DNA from: Gaiellasilicea sp035553355
Lineage (GTDB): Bacteria; Actinomycetota; Thermoleophilia; Gaiellales; Gaiellaceae
NCBI GenBank assembly: GCA_035553355.1
Contig: DATMJW010000046.1
Location: 1 to 18,274, forward strand
Length of the DNA stretch: 18,274 nt
Reading direction: 5' to 3'
Part shown: positions 7,412 through 15,942 of the stretch, piece after piece
Position numbering within the stretch: the first letter of the stretch is position 1
Layout of the letters: every line of letters starts with the position of its first letter
Program-made: the position numbers and the translations under genes
Notes under the pieces: generated by a model
Databases searched by the model: none
What the model saw: only the letters and a program-made list of their open reading frames with translations
What the model was told of the DNA's origin: nothing

Positions 7412-9121
7412 ATGCGTCCCGCGAGGCTCCACCTCTACGTCGCGCTCGTCGCTCTCGCCGCTGCCGGAGCCGTCGCGGCCGTCGTCGCGGCCGCCGGCGA
7501 GGGGACACACGTCGAGCGTCCGCTTCTCGTCGCGGCCGTCGCCGCTCTCGTCGCGGCCGAGCACCTCTTCGGCACCCGCATCCGCCGGGGTCGCGGCCAC
7601 GGCGAGACGACGACCCACGAGGAGGCGTACATCGTCTTCCTCGCGCTGCTCGAGCCGCCGCTCTCGGTCGTCGTCGCGATCGCGGCCGGCTTCGTGATCG
7701 GCAGCGTCCTCGTCCGGCGCCCGCTCCTGAAGGCGCTCTACAACGTCGCTGCCACGACCGCTGCCGTGGCGGTCGGGATGCTCGCAGCGGAAGCGCTCGG
7801 CGGGAGCGGAGGCGGAGACGCGGGCGCGATCGGCGCGGCGCTCGCGGCCGTCATGGCCTTCTCGCTCGCGAACCGGCTCTTCCTCTCCGGTGTCCTCGCG
7901 GTCGCCGGGGCGTCACCGTTCCGGACGACCGTCGTCGACGACATCCGGTCGCGCGCGCTCTTCCTCGCGACGAACGCCGCGCTCGGCGTGCTCGCCGGGC
8001 TGGCCGCCCGCGAGACGCTCGTCGCGCTGCCCGTCGCGCTCGCCGCGCTCGCGGTTCTCCACTTCACGCTCCAGGGCCACGGCCGTGCGCGCGCGGAGCG
8101 CGAGAAGCTGCAGGACATCATCGACTCGTCGACGAACGGGATCCTCGTCGTCGGGGAGCGCGGCACCGTCACGACGTGGAGCGCCGCGTGCGCGGCGATC
8201 ACGGGCTACGGGGCTGACGAGATCTGCGGTCGTTCGCTGCGCGACGTTCGGGCCGTCCTCGAGGCGGAGCCGTACGAGGACGAGCACGCGACGCCGCCGT
8301 CGCGGTACGCCACGCGGATCCGGCGGAAGGACGGCGACCTCCGCTGGCTCCTGATCACACGCGCGACGCTGCCCGAGGGCGGCGACCTGCTCGTCGTCCA
8401 CGACGACACGGCGCGGCGCGCCGTCGAGGAGCTGCGTGTGGCGCGGCGGCACGAGCAGGCGCGCGCCGACCTGCTCGCGGCGGTGTCGCACGAGCTGAGG
8501 ACGCCGCTCACCAGCATCATCGGCTTCGCCGAGACGCTGCTCGCGCGCGAGCTTCCGCCGGAGGAGCAGCGCCGCTACCTCGGCATCATCCGCACGCAGA
8601 CGCATCGCCTCGAGCGGCTCGTCGACGAACTGCTCGAGCTCCGCAGCCTCGGCGAGGGCGACGTGCTGCGGAAGGAGCCACTCGACCTCCACGACGTCCT
8701 CCGCCGCGAGCTCGCCGCGTTCGCGCCCCAGCTCGGGAGCCGCACGACCGAGCTCGACGTCGCGGCCGGGGATGCGACCGTCCACGCGGATCGCGGGCGG
8801 ATCGAGCAGGTCGTCGCGAACTTCCTCTCGAACGCGATCAAGTACTCGGGCGCGGATGCGCCCATCCGGATCCGGACGAGGACGACGCCGGCCGAGGTCC
8901 GCGTCGAGATCGAGGACGAAGGCGTCGGCATCGCACCCGACGACGTCGAGCGCATCTTCAGCCCGTTCGTCCGCGTCGGCGCCACCCACGCCGCCGGGAC
9001 CGGCCTCGGCCTCGCGATCGCCGAGCGGATCGTCTCGCTCCACGGCGGCACGATCGACGTCGAGAGCACGCCCGGCGCCGGGTCGACGTTCGCGTTCACG
9101 CTGCCGCGCGCCGACCGCTGA
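7412..9121 (+). CDS. Membrane-bound PAS sensor histidine kinase
   Basis: This 569-residue protein has a membrane N-terminus of about six helices (10-30, 37-52, 72-100, 108-130, 138-166, 182-220). A PAS domain follows (about 231-345, starting EKLQDIIDSSTNGILVVGERG). The HisKA domain has His360 in LLAAVSHELRTPLTSIIGFAE, and the HATPase has N box Asn474 in NFLSNAIKYSG, EDEGVGIAPDDVERIF and GTGLGLAIAERIV. It ends at the HATPase, with no receiver domain. Kinases of this shape autophosphorylate on His and pass the phosphate to a separate response regulator, which is absent here. The start ATG 7412 is chosen because the longer frame to 7286 overlaps the divergent kinase and its extra 42 residues are Arg-rich and non-coding in character. 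It converges on the YibE/F gene with 9 bases between stops. Confidence 0.92.
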   Translation: MRPARLHLYVALVALAAAGAVAAVVAAAGEGTHVERPLLVAAVAALVAAEHLFGTRIRRGRGHGETTTHEEAYIVFLALLEPPLSVVVAIAAGFVIGSVLVRRPLLKALYNVAATTAAVAVGMLAAEALGGSGGGDAGAIGAALAAVMAFSLANRLFLSGVLAVAGASPFRTTVVDDIRSRALFLATNAALGVLAGLAARETLVALPVALAALAVLHFTLQGHGRARAEREKLQDIIDSSTNGILVVGERGTVTTWSAACAAITGYGADEICGRSLRDVRAVLEAEPYEDEHATPPSRYATRIRRKDGDLRWLLITRATLPEGGDLLVVHDDTARRAVEELRVARRHEQARADLLAAVSHELRTPLTSIIGFAETLLARELPPEEQRRYLGIIRTQTHRLERLVDELLELRSLGEGDVLRKEPLDLHDVLRRELAAFAPQLGSRTTELDVAAGDATVHADRGRIEQVVANFLSNAIKYSGADAPIRIRTRTTPAEVRVEIEDEGVGIAPDDVERIFSPFVRVGATHAAGTGLGLAIAERIVSLHGGTIDVESTPGAGSTFAFTLPRADR

Positions 9122-9130
9122 CCCGCGCGG

Positions 9131-10312
9131 CTAGTGCGCGTGGCCCGCGTGCTCGTCGGGGAGCGCCCCCGGGTCGAGCCGCGCGGCGAGGACGGCGGCG
9201 AGCGCCGTCGTCAGCGGGACGGCTGCGATCAACCCGATCGAGCCCACGAGCGTCGCCACGACCTCGGCTGCGACCGCCTCGCTGTTGACGGCGTCGCCGA
9301 AGCTCGTGTCGCCGAGGCTGAAGATGAGCAGCACCGGGAGGGACGCCCCGGCGTACGCGAGGACGAGGGTGTTCACCGTTGCGGCGATGTGGTCGTGGCC
9401 GACGTCGATCGCGGCGCGGAACAGGCCGCGGAAGCCGAGCTGCGGGTTCGCGCGCCGCAGCGCCATGACCGTGGACGACTGCGTGACCGTGAGGTCGTCG
9501 AGGACGCCGAGCGCAGCGATCACCATCCCCGCGAGGAGGAGGCCCTCGATCGAGAGCGAGCCGACGGCCGTCCGCAGGTAGAGCGCCTCGTCCGACGAGA
9601 GACCGGTGAGGTGCGCGAGCTCGACGAACAGCGAGCCGAGACCGAGCGTCACGCCGAGGGCTGCAGCCGTGCCGAGCGCGGCCGCGAGCATCTTCGGACC
9701 GAACCCGTGCGTCACGACGAACGTGACGAGCATCACCGCGAGCGACCCGACGAGCGCGACGCCCGCCGGGCTTTCGCCGCCGAGGATCGCGGGGACGACG
9801 AAACCGACCACGATCCCGAGGCTCGCGCCGAGCCCGACGAGCGCCCTGATCCCCTTCCAGCGGCCGAGCACCACGACGAGGACGCCGAAGACGAGCGCGA
9901 GCCACAGGAGCGGCGCGCGGCGCTCGAAGTCGGCGAGCGAGAAGCGCTCGATGCCGACGCCGCCGACCTGCGCGTCCGGCGGCAACTGGTTCTCCGAGAC
10001 GCGGATCTCGTCGCCGACGTCGAGGCCGAGGCGCCCGGCCGGCTCCGAGATCGTCAGCTGCGCGCGCTCGCCGGCCGACTCGCCGTCCCGGAGGACGATC
10101 GTCGCCCGACGACAGTCGACCTGGCCCGGCGCCGGGCACGGCGCAGCGGCCAAGGCCACCACCTCGGCCGTGAAGGTCTGCGGCCGAGCGAGCCCCGGGG
10201 GCAGCTCCGCCGCGTCGTCCGCCGGCCACAGCGTCGCGATCCCGACGCCGGTGCCGATCACGAGGAAGACGAACGCGAGCCAGAACGCGTTGACGAGGAG
10301 GGACCGTGCCAC
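9131..10312 (-). CDS. YibE/F family membrane protein
   Basis: This 393-residue multipass protein has one N-terminal helix (about 8-28), then an extracytoplasmic beta-rich region (40-125, with Cys59 and Cys67 possibly paired). Seven or so further helices run from 134 to 377. The YibE/F signatures GVLDDLTVTQSS (269-280) and AIDVGHDHIAATVNTLVLAYAG (301-322) are intact. The last residues DEHAGHAH form a short His-rich tail. The family has no established biochemical role; a transport function is often presumed from its topology. The GTG at 10312 is chosen because the longer open frame upstream runs antisense through the phosphatase gene and is Arg/Val-rich shadow. It is divergent from that gene, with 72 bases between. 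Confidence 0.9.
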   Translation of the reverse strand: MARSLLVNAFWLAFVFLVIGTGVGIATLWPADDAAELPPGLARPQTFTAEVVALAAAPCPAPGQVDCRRATIVLRDGESAGERAQLTISEPAGRLGLDVGDEIRVSENQLPPDAQVGGVGIERFSLADFERRAPLLWLALVFGVLVVVLGRWKGIRALVGLGASLGIVVGFVVPAILGGESPAGVALVGSLAVMLVTFVVTHGFGPKMLAAALGTAAALGVTLGLGSLFVELAHLTGLSSDEALYLRTAVGSLSIEGLLLAGMVIAALGVLDDLTVTQSSTVMALRRANPQLGFRGLFRAAIDVGHDHIAATVNTLVLAYAGASLPVLLIFSLGDTSFGDAVNSEAVAAEVVATLVGSIGLIAAVPLTTALAAVLAARLDPGALPDEHAGHAH

Positions 10313-10384
10313 GACCGCAGTCTCGCAGCCGCCGCGGCTCCCGACCCCGCGTTTGGCTTCCGGGCCTCGGGCGACAACGGCCGG

Positions 10385-11986
10385 GTGACCGCGCTCGTGC
10401 TCGGACCGATGCTCCGGCACGTCGGCACGACCGACGCGACCGTGTGGGTCGAGACCGACGGCGCCTGCGAGGTCGAGATCCTCGGGCACCGCTCGCACAC
10501 GTTCCACGTCGCGGGCCACCACTACGCGCTCGTCGTGATCGAGGATCTGGAGCCGGCGACGAGCTACGAGTACGACGTCGCGCTGGACGGCGAGCGCGTG
10601 TGGCCGCCGCCCGACTACGAGCTGCCGCCGCCCTCGCTCAGGACGCTCGACCCCGGAGGGCGAGTCGCGGTCGTCTTCGGCTCGTGCCGCGCGGCTGCGC
10701 CGCACGAGCCGCCGTACACGCTCTCGCCGGACGACCACGAGCTCGGCTGCGAGGCCGACGCCCTCTGGACGTACGCGTTGCGACTCGCGAACGGCGAGGA
10801 GGAGCGCCCCGACCTCGTCCTCCTCCTCGGCGACCAGGTGTACGTCGACGAGTTCGCGCCGCAGACGCGGGCGTTCATCCGCTCCCGCCGCGACGTCACG
10901 CGCCCTCCGCACGACGAGGTCCTCGACTTCGAGGAGTACACGCACCTCTACCGGGAGGCGTGGAGCGACCCGCCGCTCCGCTGGCTCCACTCGACGGTCG
11001 GCACCGCGACGATCTGGGACGACCACGACGTCCACGACGACTGGAACACGTCGCTCGAGTGGCTCGAGGAGGTCCGCCGCCACGGGTGGTGGCAGACGCG
11101 GATCCGTGCGGCGATCGCCTCGTACTGGATCTACCAGCACCTCGGCAACCTCTCGCCCCGCGAGCTCGCGGCGAGCGATCTCTACGCCCGCGTCCGCGGC
11201 GCAGACGACGCCGCCGATATCCTGTTCGAGTTCGCCGAGGAGGCCGACCACGACGTGTCGGCGAAACGGTGGAGCTACGCGCGCCACCTCGGGCGCGTCC
11301 GCCTCGTCGTCGTCGACTCCCGCGGCGGCCGCGTGCTCGGGGAGACGAGGCTGATGGTCGACGACGAAGAGTGGGCCTGGATCGAGTCGGAGGCACGCGG
11401 CGAGGCCTCGCACGTCGTCCTCGCCTCGTCGCTCCCGTTCCTCCTCCCCCGCGGCATCGACGGCCTGCAGCGCTGGAACGAGCGGATCGTGGGCGGGCGC
11501 TGGGGGCGGCTCGCCGCGCGCCTCGGCGAGCGCGTGCGCGAGGCGCTCGACCTCGAGCACTGGGCGTCGTTCGAGACGTCGTGGCACCGCATGATGCGGC
11601 TCGCGCTCGAGCTCGAGCCGCGCGCGCCGGTCGTGGTCGTCTCGGGCGACGTCCACTACTCCTACCTCGCCCAGGTGCAGGGGAAGCGGATCTTCCAGGC
11701 GACGTGCTCGCCGCTCCGCAACCCGCTCGCGCGCGGCCGGCGGAACCTCGGCCGGTTCGCGATCTCGCCGGTGGGCCGCGCGATCGGCGCGCTCCTGCGC
11801 AGAGGCGCGGGCGTCCCGCCGCCGCAGCCCCCGTGGCGGCTCGTGCGCGGCCCGTGGTTCGACAACGCGGTCGCGACCCTGACGCTCGACGGCGACCGCA
11901 CGACGCTGCGGATGGAGAAGACCGAGCGGGACGATCCGGAGGCGCACCCGCGGCTCGAGCTCGTCTACGAGCACCGCCTCACGTGA
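10385..11986 (+). CDS. PhoD-like (alkaline phosphatase D family) metallophosphatase
   Basis: This 533-residue protein has an N-terminal beta-sandwich (1-90, beginning GPMLRHVGTTDATVWVET) as in PhoD-like proteins. A metallophosphatase domain follows. Metal-site motifs are FGSCR (98-102), LLLGDQVYVDE (146-156), WDDHDVHDDW (211-220) and VVSGDVHYS (418-426), the set expected for a dinuclear phosphoesterase of this superfamily. No Tat or Sec signal peptide is seen, unlike classical secreted PhoD, so it is probably cytoplasmic. The substrate is unknown, but a phosphomono- or diester is likely. The GTG at 10385 is preferred, with ATG 10412 (MLRHVGTT) as alternative; neither has a strong ribosome site. 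The frame extends far upstream only as antisense of YibE/F. Confidence 0.88.
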   Translation: MTALVLGPMLRHVGTTDATVWVETDGACEVEILGHRSHTFHVAGHHYALVVIEDLEPATSYEYDVALDGERVWPPPDYELPPPSLRTLDPGGRVAVVFGSCRAAAPHEPPYTLSPDDHELGCEADALWTYALRLANGEEERPDLVLLLGDQVYVDEFAPQTRAFIRSRRDVTRPPHDEVLDFEEYTHLYREAWSDPPLRWLHSTVGTATIWDDHDVHDDWNTSLEWLEEVRRHGWWQTRIRAAIASYWIYQHLGNLSPRELAASDLYARVRGADDAADILFEFAEEADHDVSAKRWSYARHLGRVRLVVVDSRGGRVLGETRLMVDDEEWAWIESEARGEASHVVLASSLPFLLPRGIDGLQRWNERIVGGRWGRLAARLGERVREALDLEHWASFETSWHRMMRLALELEPRAPVVVVSGDVHYSYLAQVQGKRIFQATCSPLRNPLARGRRNLGRFAISPVGRAIGALLRRGAGVPPPQPPWRLVRGPWFDNAVATLTLDGDRTTLRMEKTERDDPEAHPRLELVYEHRLT

Positions 11987-12067
11987 CCGCCGTCGCGGGC
12001 GTCCGGCAGGAAGCGAGACCGCGGCGCGGAACACCGCGACCGGCCGCGTCGGCCCCGCACATCCGGA

Positions 12068-12077
12068 GAGGACACCG
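12068..12077 (+). promoter_or_regulatory. Ribosome binding site of the DUF4383 gene
   Basis: GAGAGGACACC (ending at 12077) gives a GAGAGG Shine-Dalgarno about 5 bases before ATG 12078. It decides this start over the ATG three codons later. Confidence 0.5.
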
Positions 12078-12497
12078 ATGAACCGCATGCCCGTGCAAAG
12101 CACCGTCCGCGTCGTCGGCATCGCCTTCCTGCTCGTCGGAGGCCTCGGGTTCGTCCCCGGCGTGACGACGCACCTCTACGGCGGCCTCGCGTTCGCGGGC
12201 GACGGCAGCGAGGCGGAGCTGCTCGGCCTCTTCCGGGTCAGCGTCCTGCACAACATCGTGCACCTGCTCTTCGGCGTCGCGGGCCTTGCGCTCGCGAGCA
12301 CCGTCAGCGGCGCGCGTACCTACCTCGTCGGCGGCGGCGGTCTGTACCTCGTGCTCTGGGTGCTCGGGCTCGTCGGCGGGCTCGACTGGCTGCCCGTGAA
12401 CGCCGCCGACCACTGGCTCCACCTTGCGCTGGGGCTCGGGATGATCGGCGCCGGCGTCGCGCTCACGCGCAGTCGCCGGGCGGCATCCGTGGCCTGA
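12078..12497 (+). CDS. DUF4383 domain-containing membrane protein
   Basis: This 139-residue protein is a four-helix membrane protein of the DUF4383 type, common in actinobacteria. Segments lie at about 9-27, 52-75 (FRVSVLHNIVHLLFGVAGLAL), 80-100 and 112-132. The conserved LHNIVHLLFG and HWLHLALGLGMI motifs each contain His residues typical of the family. The function is unknown; members are often near stress or cell-envelope genes. The length matches the family norm. It lies 91 bases after the phosphatase on the same strand and may be co-transcribed with it or have its own promoter. Confidence 0.88.
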   Translation: MNRMPVQSTVRVVGIAFLLVGGLGFVPGVTTHLYGGLAFAGDGSEAELLGLFRVSVLHNIVHLLFGVAGLALASTVSGARTYLVGGGGLYLVLWVLGLVGGLDWLPVNAADHWLHLALGLGMIGAGVALTRSRRAASVA

Positions 12498-12570
12498 GCG
12501 CCCGGCCCGCCGAACCGTCTCGCACCTTCTTTTAGGTTTTGTAAATCTGCCGAATCCCCCCGAAGGGTGG

Positions 12571-12579
12571 TGCTAGCGT
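12571..12579 (+). promoter_or_regulatory. Extended -10 promoter element for the secreted protein gene
   Basis: TGCTAGCGT is a TG-extended -10-like sequence 55 bases before ATG 12635. It follows the unusually AT-rich run around 12528-12546 (TTCTTTTAGGTTTTGTAAA). An AGGGAG ribosome site lies at about 12622-12627. No good -35 at 17 bases is seen, as often for extended -10 promoters. Confidence 0.4.
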
Positions 12580-12634
12580 CGGGCCTCGTGCCGAAGAATG
12601 GCACGTCGTCCTCTTCCGACCAGGGAGCTCTCGC

Positions 12635-13549
12635 ATGCGCCTTCGCACCACCCTCGGCCTGATCGCGATCGCGGTCGCAGCCACTCTGCCGGGCACCGCC
12701 TCGGCGTCCGAGATCATCGACCGCAACGCCACCAACGTGACGCTCCAGGTGGCGACGAACGGCCAGGCGCTCGTGAGCTTCAACGCGCGCGGGAAGCGCT
12801 GGAACGTCCTCGCGTGGGGCGCCGTCAACGCACTCCACCCGACGACGGCCCGCAAGCAGGTCGAGTTCAAGCTCGACTACTCCGGCGGCTACGGCACGTA
12901 CAAGCGCGACGTCTGGAAGACGTTCAAGAACGCGTGCAGGCCGTACGACGGGCCGGAGCTCCAGTGGCTCGTGACGGCGTGCAAGGCGCCGGACGGCTCG
13001 TACTGGGCGCTCCAGTCGTGGCAGCGGATGCTCCCGAACTACGGCGCGAAGCCCGACGCGAAGGGCTCGGTGTGGGAGCTCCGGCTCTCGCACTGGAAGG
13101 GCGAGCTGCCCGTGCTCACGATCCACCAGAACTGGGCGTACCGGAAGTACCACCACATCTTCGGCTCGTTCACCTACCTCGGGAAGCCCGTGCACGGCTT
13201 CAAGTCGACGAGCACCGGTGTGCCGCTCGACACGTTCGGCCGCAACCTCTACGTCGACACGTTCAACTCGGCGTACGGGCAGGGCTGGAAGCGCGAGAAC
13301 TCGTTCCTGATGCAGAAGGGGAGCGGCAAGTTCTGCTACGGCTTCTACGAGCACAAGTGGGCCGGCAAGAGCTACCCGTCCGGTATGGGCGAGCGCTACC
13401 GCGCCACGATCATCGGCCCGGGCGTGCTGCCCGACATCTACTGGGAGGCCGACGCCCCGGGCGCGTACGACCAGGCGTTCGACCTCGAGATGCACGCGTT
13501 CCAGAAGCAGTTCTACGCCGGCGGCGGCACGCACTGCAAGGCCGTCTGA
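12635..13549 (+). CDS. Secreted protein of unknown function
   Basis: This 304-residue protein starts with a classical Sec signal peptide (Arg2 and Arg4, hydrophobic core LGLIAIAVAATL, cleavage probably after TASAS near residue 25). The mature part is rich in Trp, Tyr and Lys, unlike the neighbouring Ala/Arg-rich proteins. It has four Cys (101, 116, 234, 301), which could form two disulfides outside the membrane. Aromatic stretches such as GSVWELRLSHWKGELPVL (144-161) and YHHIFGSFTYLGKPVHGFKS suggest a beta-sandwich or lectin-like fold, but I recognise no named family. Similar secreted proteins seem to occur in Thermoleophilia, from memory. The ATG at 12635 has AGGGAG 7 bases upstream. Confidence 0.8.
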   Translation: MRLRTTLGLIAIAVAATLPGTASASEIIDRNATNVTLQVATNGQALVSFNARGKRWNVLAWGAVNALHPTTARKQVEFKLDYSGGYGTYKRDVWKTFKNACRPYDGPELQWLVTACKAPDGSYWALQSWQRMLPNYGAKPDAKGSVWELRLSHWKGELPVLTIHQNWAYRKYHHIFGSFTYLGKPVHGFKSTSTGVPLDTFGRNLYVDTFNSAYGQGWKRENSFLMQKGSGKFCYGFYEHKWAGKSYPSGMGERYRATIIGPGVLPDIYWEADAPGAYDQAFDLEMHAFQKQFYAGGGTHCKAV

Positions 13550-13557
13550 CGGCCGCC

Positions 13558-13563
13558 TAGCAT
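13558..13563 (+). promoter_or_regulatory. -10 element for a leaderless flavin reductase message
   Basis: TAGCAT ends 7 bases before the GTG at 13571, placing the transcription start at or next to the start codon. No Shine-Dalgarno is present, which fits a leaderless mRNA. Confidence 0.45.
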
Positions 13564-13570
13564 CACGCCC

Positions 13571-14035
13571 GTGGTCACGGGCGACGACCTCCGCGACGTG
13601 CTGCGCCGCCACCCGAGCGGCGTGGCCGTCGCGACGGTCGACACGGGGCGGGAGCGACTCGGCCTGACGGTCGCGACGCTCGTCTCGCTCTCCTTCGAGC
13701 CGCCGCTCGTCGGGATCGCGGTGTCGCGCCAGGCGGCGCTGCACGAGCTGCTGCGCGAGGCGGGAGGGTTCGCGGTCTCCGTCCTCGCGCGCGGGCAGGA
13801 GGCGCTCGCCGACCACTTCGCGCGCGGCGTGCCGCCGATCGCGCTCTGGACGGGGATCGCGACGCGGGAAGGTGCCCGTGCGCCGCTCCTCGCAGGAGCC
13901 ACCGCCTGGCTCGAGTGCGACCTCCACGCGGAGCACCCGACGGGCGACCACACGCTCTTCGTCGGGCTCGTCGAGCACGCGATGCCCGGCGACGCCGCCG
14001 AGCCGCTCGTCCGCGTCGGCGGCGCCTACGCATGA
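13571..14035 (+). CDS. Flavin reductase family protein (FMN-binding)
   Basis: This 154-residue protein matches the flavin reductase-like domain, which binds FMN and reduces free flavin with NAD(P)H, often for a partner monooxygenase. Visible features are the N-terminal RRHPSGVAVATVDTG, GLTVATLVSLSFEPPLVGIAVSR (with the typical S-x-S/P-P-L motif that contacts flavin), FAVSVLARGQEALADHFA and a C-terminal GDHTLFVGLVEHA, where GDH is a family hallmark. Length is typical. The GTG start is supported by TAGCAT 7 bases upstream. Its stop overlaps the start of the HAD gene (ATGA), so the pair is probably one coupled operon. No oxygenase partner is nearby. Confidence 0.88.
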   Translation: MVTGDDLRDVLRRHPSGVAVATVDTGRERLGLTVATLVSLSFEPPLVGIAVSRQAALHELLREAGGFAVSVLARGQEALADHFARGVPPIALWTGIATREGARAPLLAGATAWLECDLHAEHPTGDHTLFVGLVEHAMPGDAAEPLVRVGGAYA

Positions 14036-14682
14036 TCGACGCAGTCGTCTTCGACATGGACGGCGTCATCGTCGACACCGAGCAGGTGTGGGACGAGGTG
14101 CGCGAGGCGCTCGTCCGCGAGCGCGGGGGCCGGTGGCACGAGCGCGCGCAGGCGGACATGATGGGCATGAGCTCGGTCGAGTGGTCGACGTACATGCACG
14201 AGACGCTGGGGCTTGCCGAGTCGCCGCAGCAGATCAACGACGAGGTCGTGCGGCGGATGCTCGGGCGCTACGAGGAGCGTCTCCCGCTCCTCCCCGGCGC
14301 GGTCGAGGCGGTGAGACGGCTCGCGGCGCGCTGGCCGCTCGCGATCGCGTCGTCGTCGAACCGCCCGCTGATCGAGGCCGTCCTCGCGGGGGCAGGGATC
14401 GCCGACCGCTTCGCCGCGACCGTGTCGTCCGAGGAGGTCCCGCGCGGCAAGCCGTCGCCGGACGTCTACCTCGAGGCGGCGCGGCGCCTCGGCGTGCCGC
14501 CGGAGCGCTGTGCGGCGGTCGAGGACTCCTCGAACGGCCTCCGCGCCGCGCACGCGGCCGGGATGCGCGTGCTCGCGCTCCCGAACCCGCACTACCCGCC
14601 GGCGGCCGACGCGCTCGCGCTCGCGCACGCTGTTCTGCGGTCGCCGGAGGAGCTGACGCCGGAGCTAGTGGAAGCGGCCTAG
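14032..14682 (+). CDS. HAD superfamily phosphatase (beta-phosphoglucomutase-like, subfamily IA)
   Basis: This 216-residue protein carries all HAD motifs: motif I VVFDMDGVIVDT (Asp8 nucleophile, Asp10), motif II ASSSN (Ser108 region), motif III Lys140 in VPRGKPSPDVYL, and motif IV VEDSSNG (Asp165). The helical cap lies between about 16 and 85. Such enzymes hydrolyse or transfer phosphate on small sugars or phosphoglycolate; the substrate cannot be read from sequence. ATG 14032 overlaps the flavin reductase stop in ATGA. The 3' end overlaps the convergent fabF gene by 18 bases. Confidence 0.9.
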   Translation: MIDAVVFDMDGVIVDTEQVWDEVREALVRERGGRWHERAQADMMGMSSVEWSTYMHETLGLAESPQQINDEVVRRMLGRYEERLPLLPGAVEAVRRLAARWPLAIASSSNRPLIEAVLAGAGIADRFAATVSSEEVPRGKPSPDVYLEAARRLGVPPERCAAVEDSSNGLRAAHAAGMRVLALPNPHYPPAADALALAHAVLRSPEELTPELVEAA

Positions 14683-15894
14683 GAGCACGCAGCCGTTGTG
14701 GCCGCCGAGGCCCATCGCGTTGGAGAGCGCGACTTCGACCTGCGTCTCGCGCGCCTCGTTCGGCACGTAGTCGAGGTCGCAGTCGGGATCGGGATTCCGG
14801 TAGTTGATCGTCGGCGGGAGCACGCCGTGGTGGAGCGCGAGCGCGCACATCATCGCCTCGACGGCGCCGGCCGCACCGAAGAGGTGCCCGGTGACGGACT
14901 TCGTCGACGAGACGGCGAGCCGGTAGGCGTGGTCGCCGAAGACCTGCTTGATCGCCTGCGTCTCCGCCTTGTCGCCGAGCGGCGTCGAGGTGCCGTGCGC
15001 GTTCAGGTAGCCGACGCGCTCCGGCTCGATGCCCGCGCGGTCGAGGGCGGAGCGCATCATCTCCGCGACGCCGACGGAGTCGGGATCGGGCTGCGCCATG
15101 TGGTGCGCGTCGTTCGACGCGCCGTAGCCGAGGACTTCGGCGTAGATCGTCGCCCCGCGCGCCTGCGCCGCCTCCAGCTCCTCCAGCACGAGGATGCAGG
15201 CGCCCTCGCCCATCACGAACCCCGCGCGGGTCGCGTCGAAGGGGCGTGAGGCGCGGGTCGGATCCTCCTCCTCGGCGACGAGTCCGCGCATCGCGCAGAA
15301 ACCGGCGAGGACGAGCGGGTGGATGCACGACTCGGTGCCGCCTGCGAGCACGGCGTCGGCCGCGCCGCGGCGGATCAGCTCGGCGCCCTCGCCGACGGCG
15401 TGCGAGCCGGTGGCGCACGCGGAGACGGGAGCGTAGTTCGGCCCCCGGAGGCCGAGCGAGATCGCGATCTGGCCGCTCGCCGAGTCGACGAGGACGCTCG
15501 GGAGGAAGAAGGGCGAGACGCGGTCGGGCCCGCGCTCGCGGAGGACGTCGTGCTGCTCGGCGATCCCCGGCAGGCCGCCGATCGCCGATCCGACGACGAT
15601 GCCGACGCGCGACCGGTCGACCCCGTTCAGGCCGCTGTCGCGCCACGCCTCCTGCGCCGCGCCGAGCGCGAGCTGGACGTTCCGGTCCATCCGCCGCGCC
15701 TCCTTCGCGGGTGCGACGGCCGCACGGTCGAAGTCCTTCACCTCGGCCGCGATCCGCACCGGGTACTCGGCGGCGTCGAAGCTCTTGATGAAGTCGACGC
15801 CGCTCTCGCCGGCGACGGCCGCACGCCACGTGGAGGGCGCGTCGCCGCCGATCGGCGTGATCGCGCCGAGCCCGGTGATCGCCACTCGCCTCAT
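14665..15894 (-). CDS. fabF: Beta-ketoacyl-ACP synthase II
   Basis: This 409-residue protein elongates acyl-ACP by decarboxylating condensation with malonyl-ACP in type II fatty acid synthesis. The Cys-His-His catalytic triad is complete: Cys160 in APVSACATGSHAVGEG, His300 in NAHGTSTPLGD and His337 in TKSVTGHLFGAAG, with Lys332. The C-terminal NAMGLGGHNGCVLLGRF is the classic KAS II ending, and length matches the family. ATG 15894 (MRRVAITGLGAITPIGG) is the expected start; a frame continues to 15933 but TACGAT 7 bases before 15894 supports a leaderless start there. The gene stands alone, without acpP, fabD or fabH neighbours. The assignment of FabF over FabB rests on motif style. Confidence 0.93.
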   Translation of the reverse strand: MRRVAITGLGAITPIGGDAPSTWRAAVAGESGVDFIKSFDAAEYPVRIAAEVKDFDRAAVAPAKEARRMDRNVQLALGAAQEAWRDSGLNGVDRSRVGIVVGSAIGGLPGIAEQHDVLRERGPDRVSPFFLPSVLVDSASGQIAISLGLRGPNYAPVSACATGSHAVGEGAELIRRGAADAVLAGGTESCIHPLVLAGFCAMRGLVAEEEDPTRASRPFDATRAGFVMGEGACILVLEELEAAQARGATIYAEVLGYGASNDAHHMAQPDPDSVGVAEMMRSALDRAGIEPERVGYLNAHGTSTPLGDKAETQAIKQVFGDHAYRLAVSSTKSVTGHLFGAAGAVEAMMCALALHHGVLPPTINYRNPDPDCDLDYVPNEARETQVEVALSNAMGLGGHNGCVLLGRFH

Positions 15895-15901
15895 GCCGCT
15901 G

Positions 15902-15907
15902 ATCGTA
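15902..15907 (-). promoter_or_regulatory. -10 element for a leaderless fabF message
   Basis: On the - strand TACGAT is followed by exactly 7 bases (CAGCGGC) and the ATG of fabF at 15894. No ribosome binding site precedes the ATG. The spacing equals that seen at 13558-13571. Confidence 0.4.
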
Positions 15908-15942
15908 GTTAGGGATGCAGCCGTCCTGGGCACCAGCCAGGC

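Noticed and set aside
9134..11986. A 950-codon + frame reaching back across the YibE/F gene
   Set aside because: The first ~417 codons are antisense to YibE/F and carry no motifs. Phosphatase similarity begins at GPMLRHVGTTDATVW, so the start was set at 10385.
9131..12121. A 996-codon open frame on - running through YibE/F and beyond, opposite the phosphatase and DUF4383 genes
   Set aside because: Only the part from 10312 down has YibE/F motifs. The upstream ~600 residues are Arg/Val/Glu-rich antisense shadow of well-defined genes, produced by GC-biased codon use.
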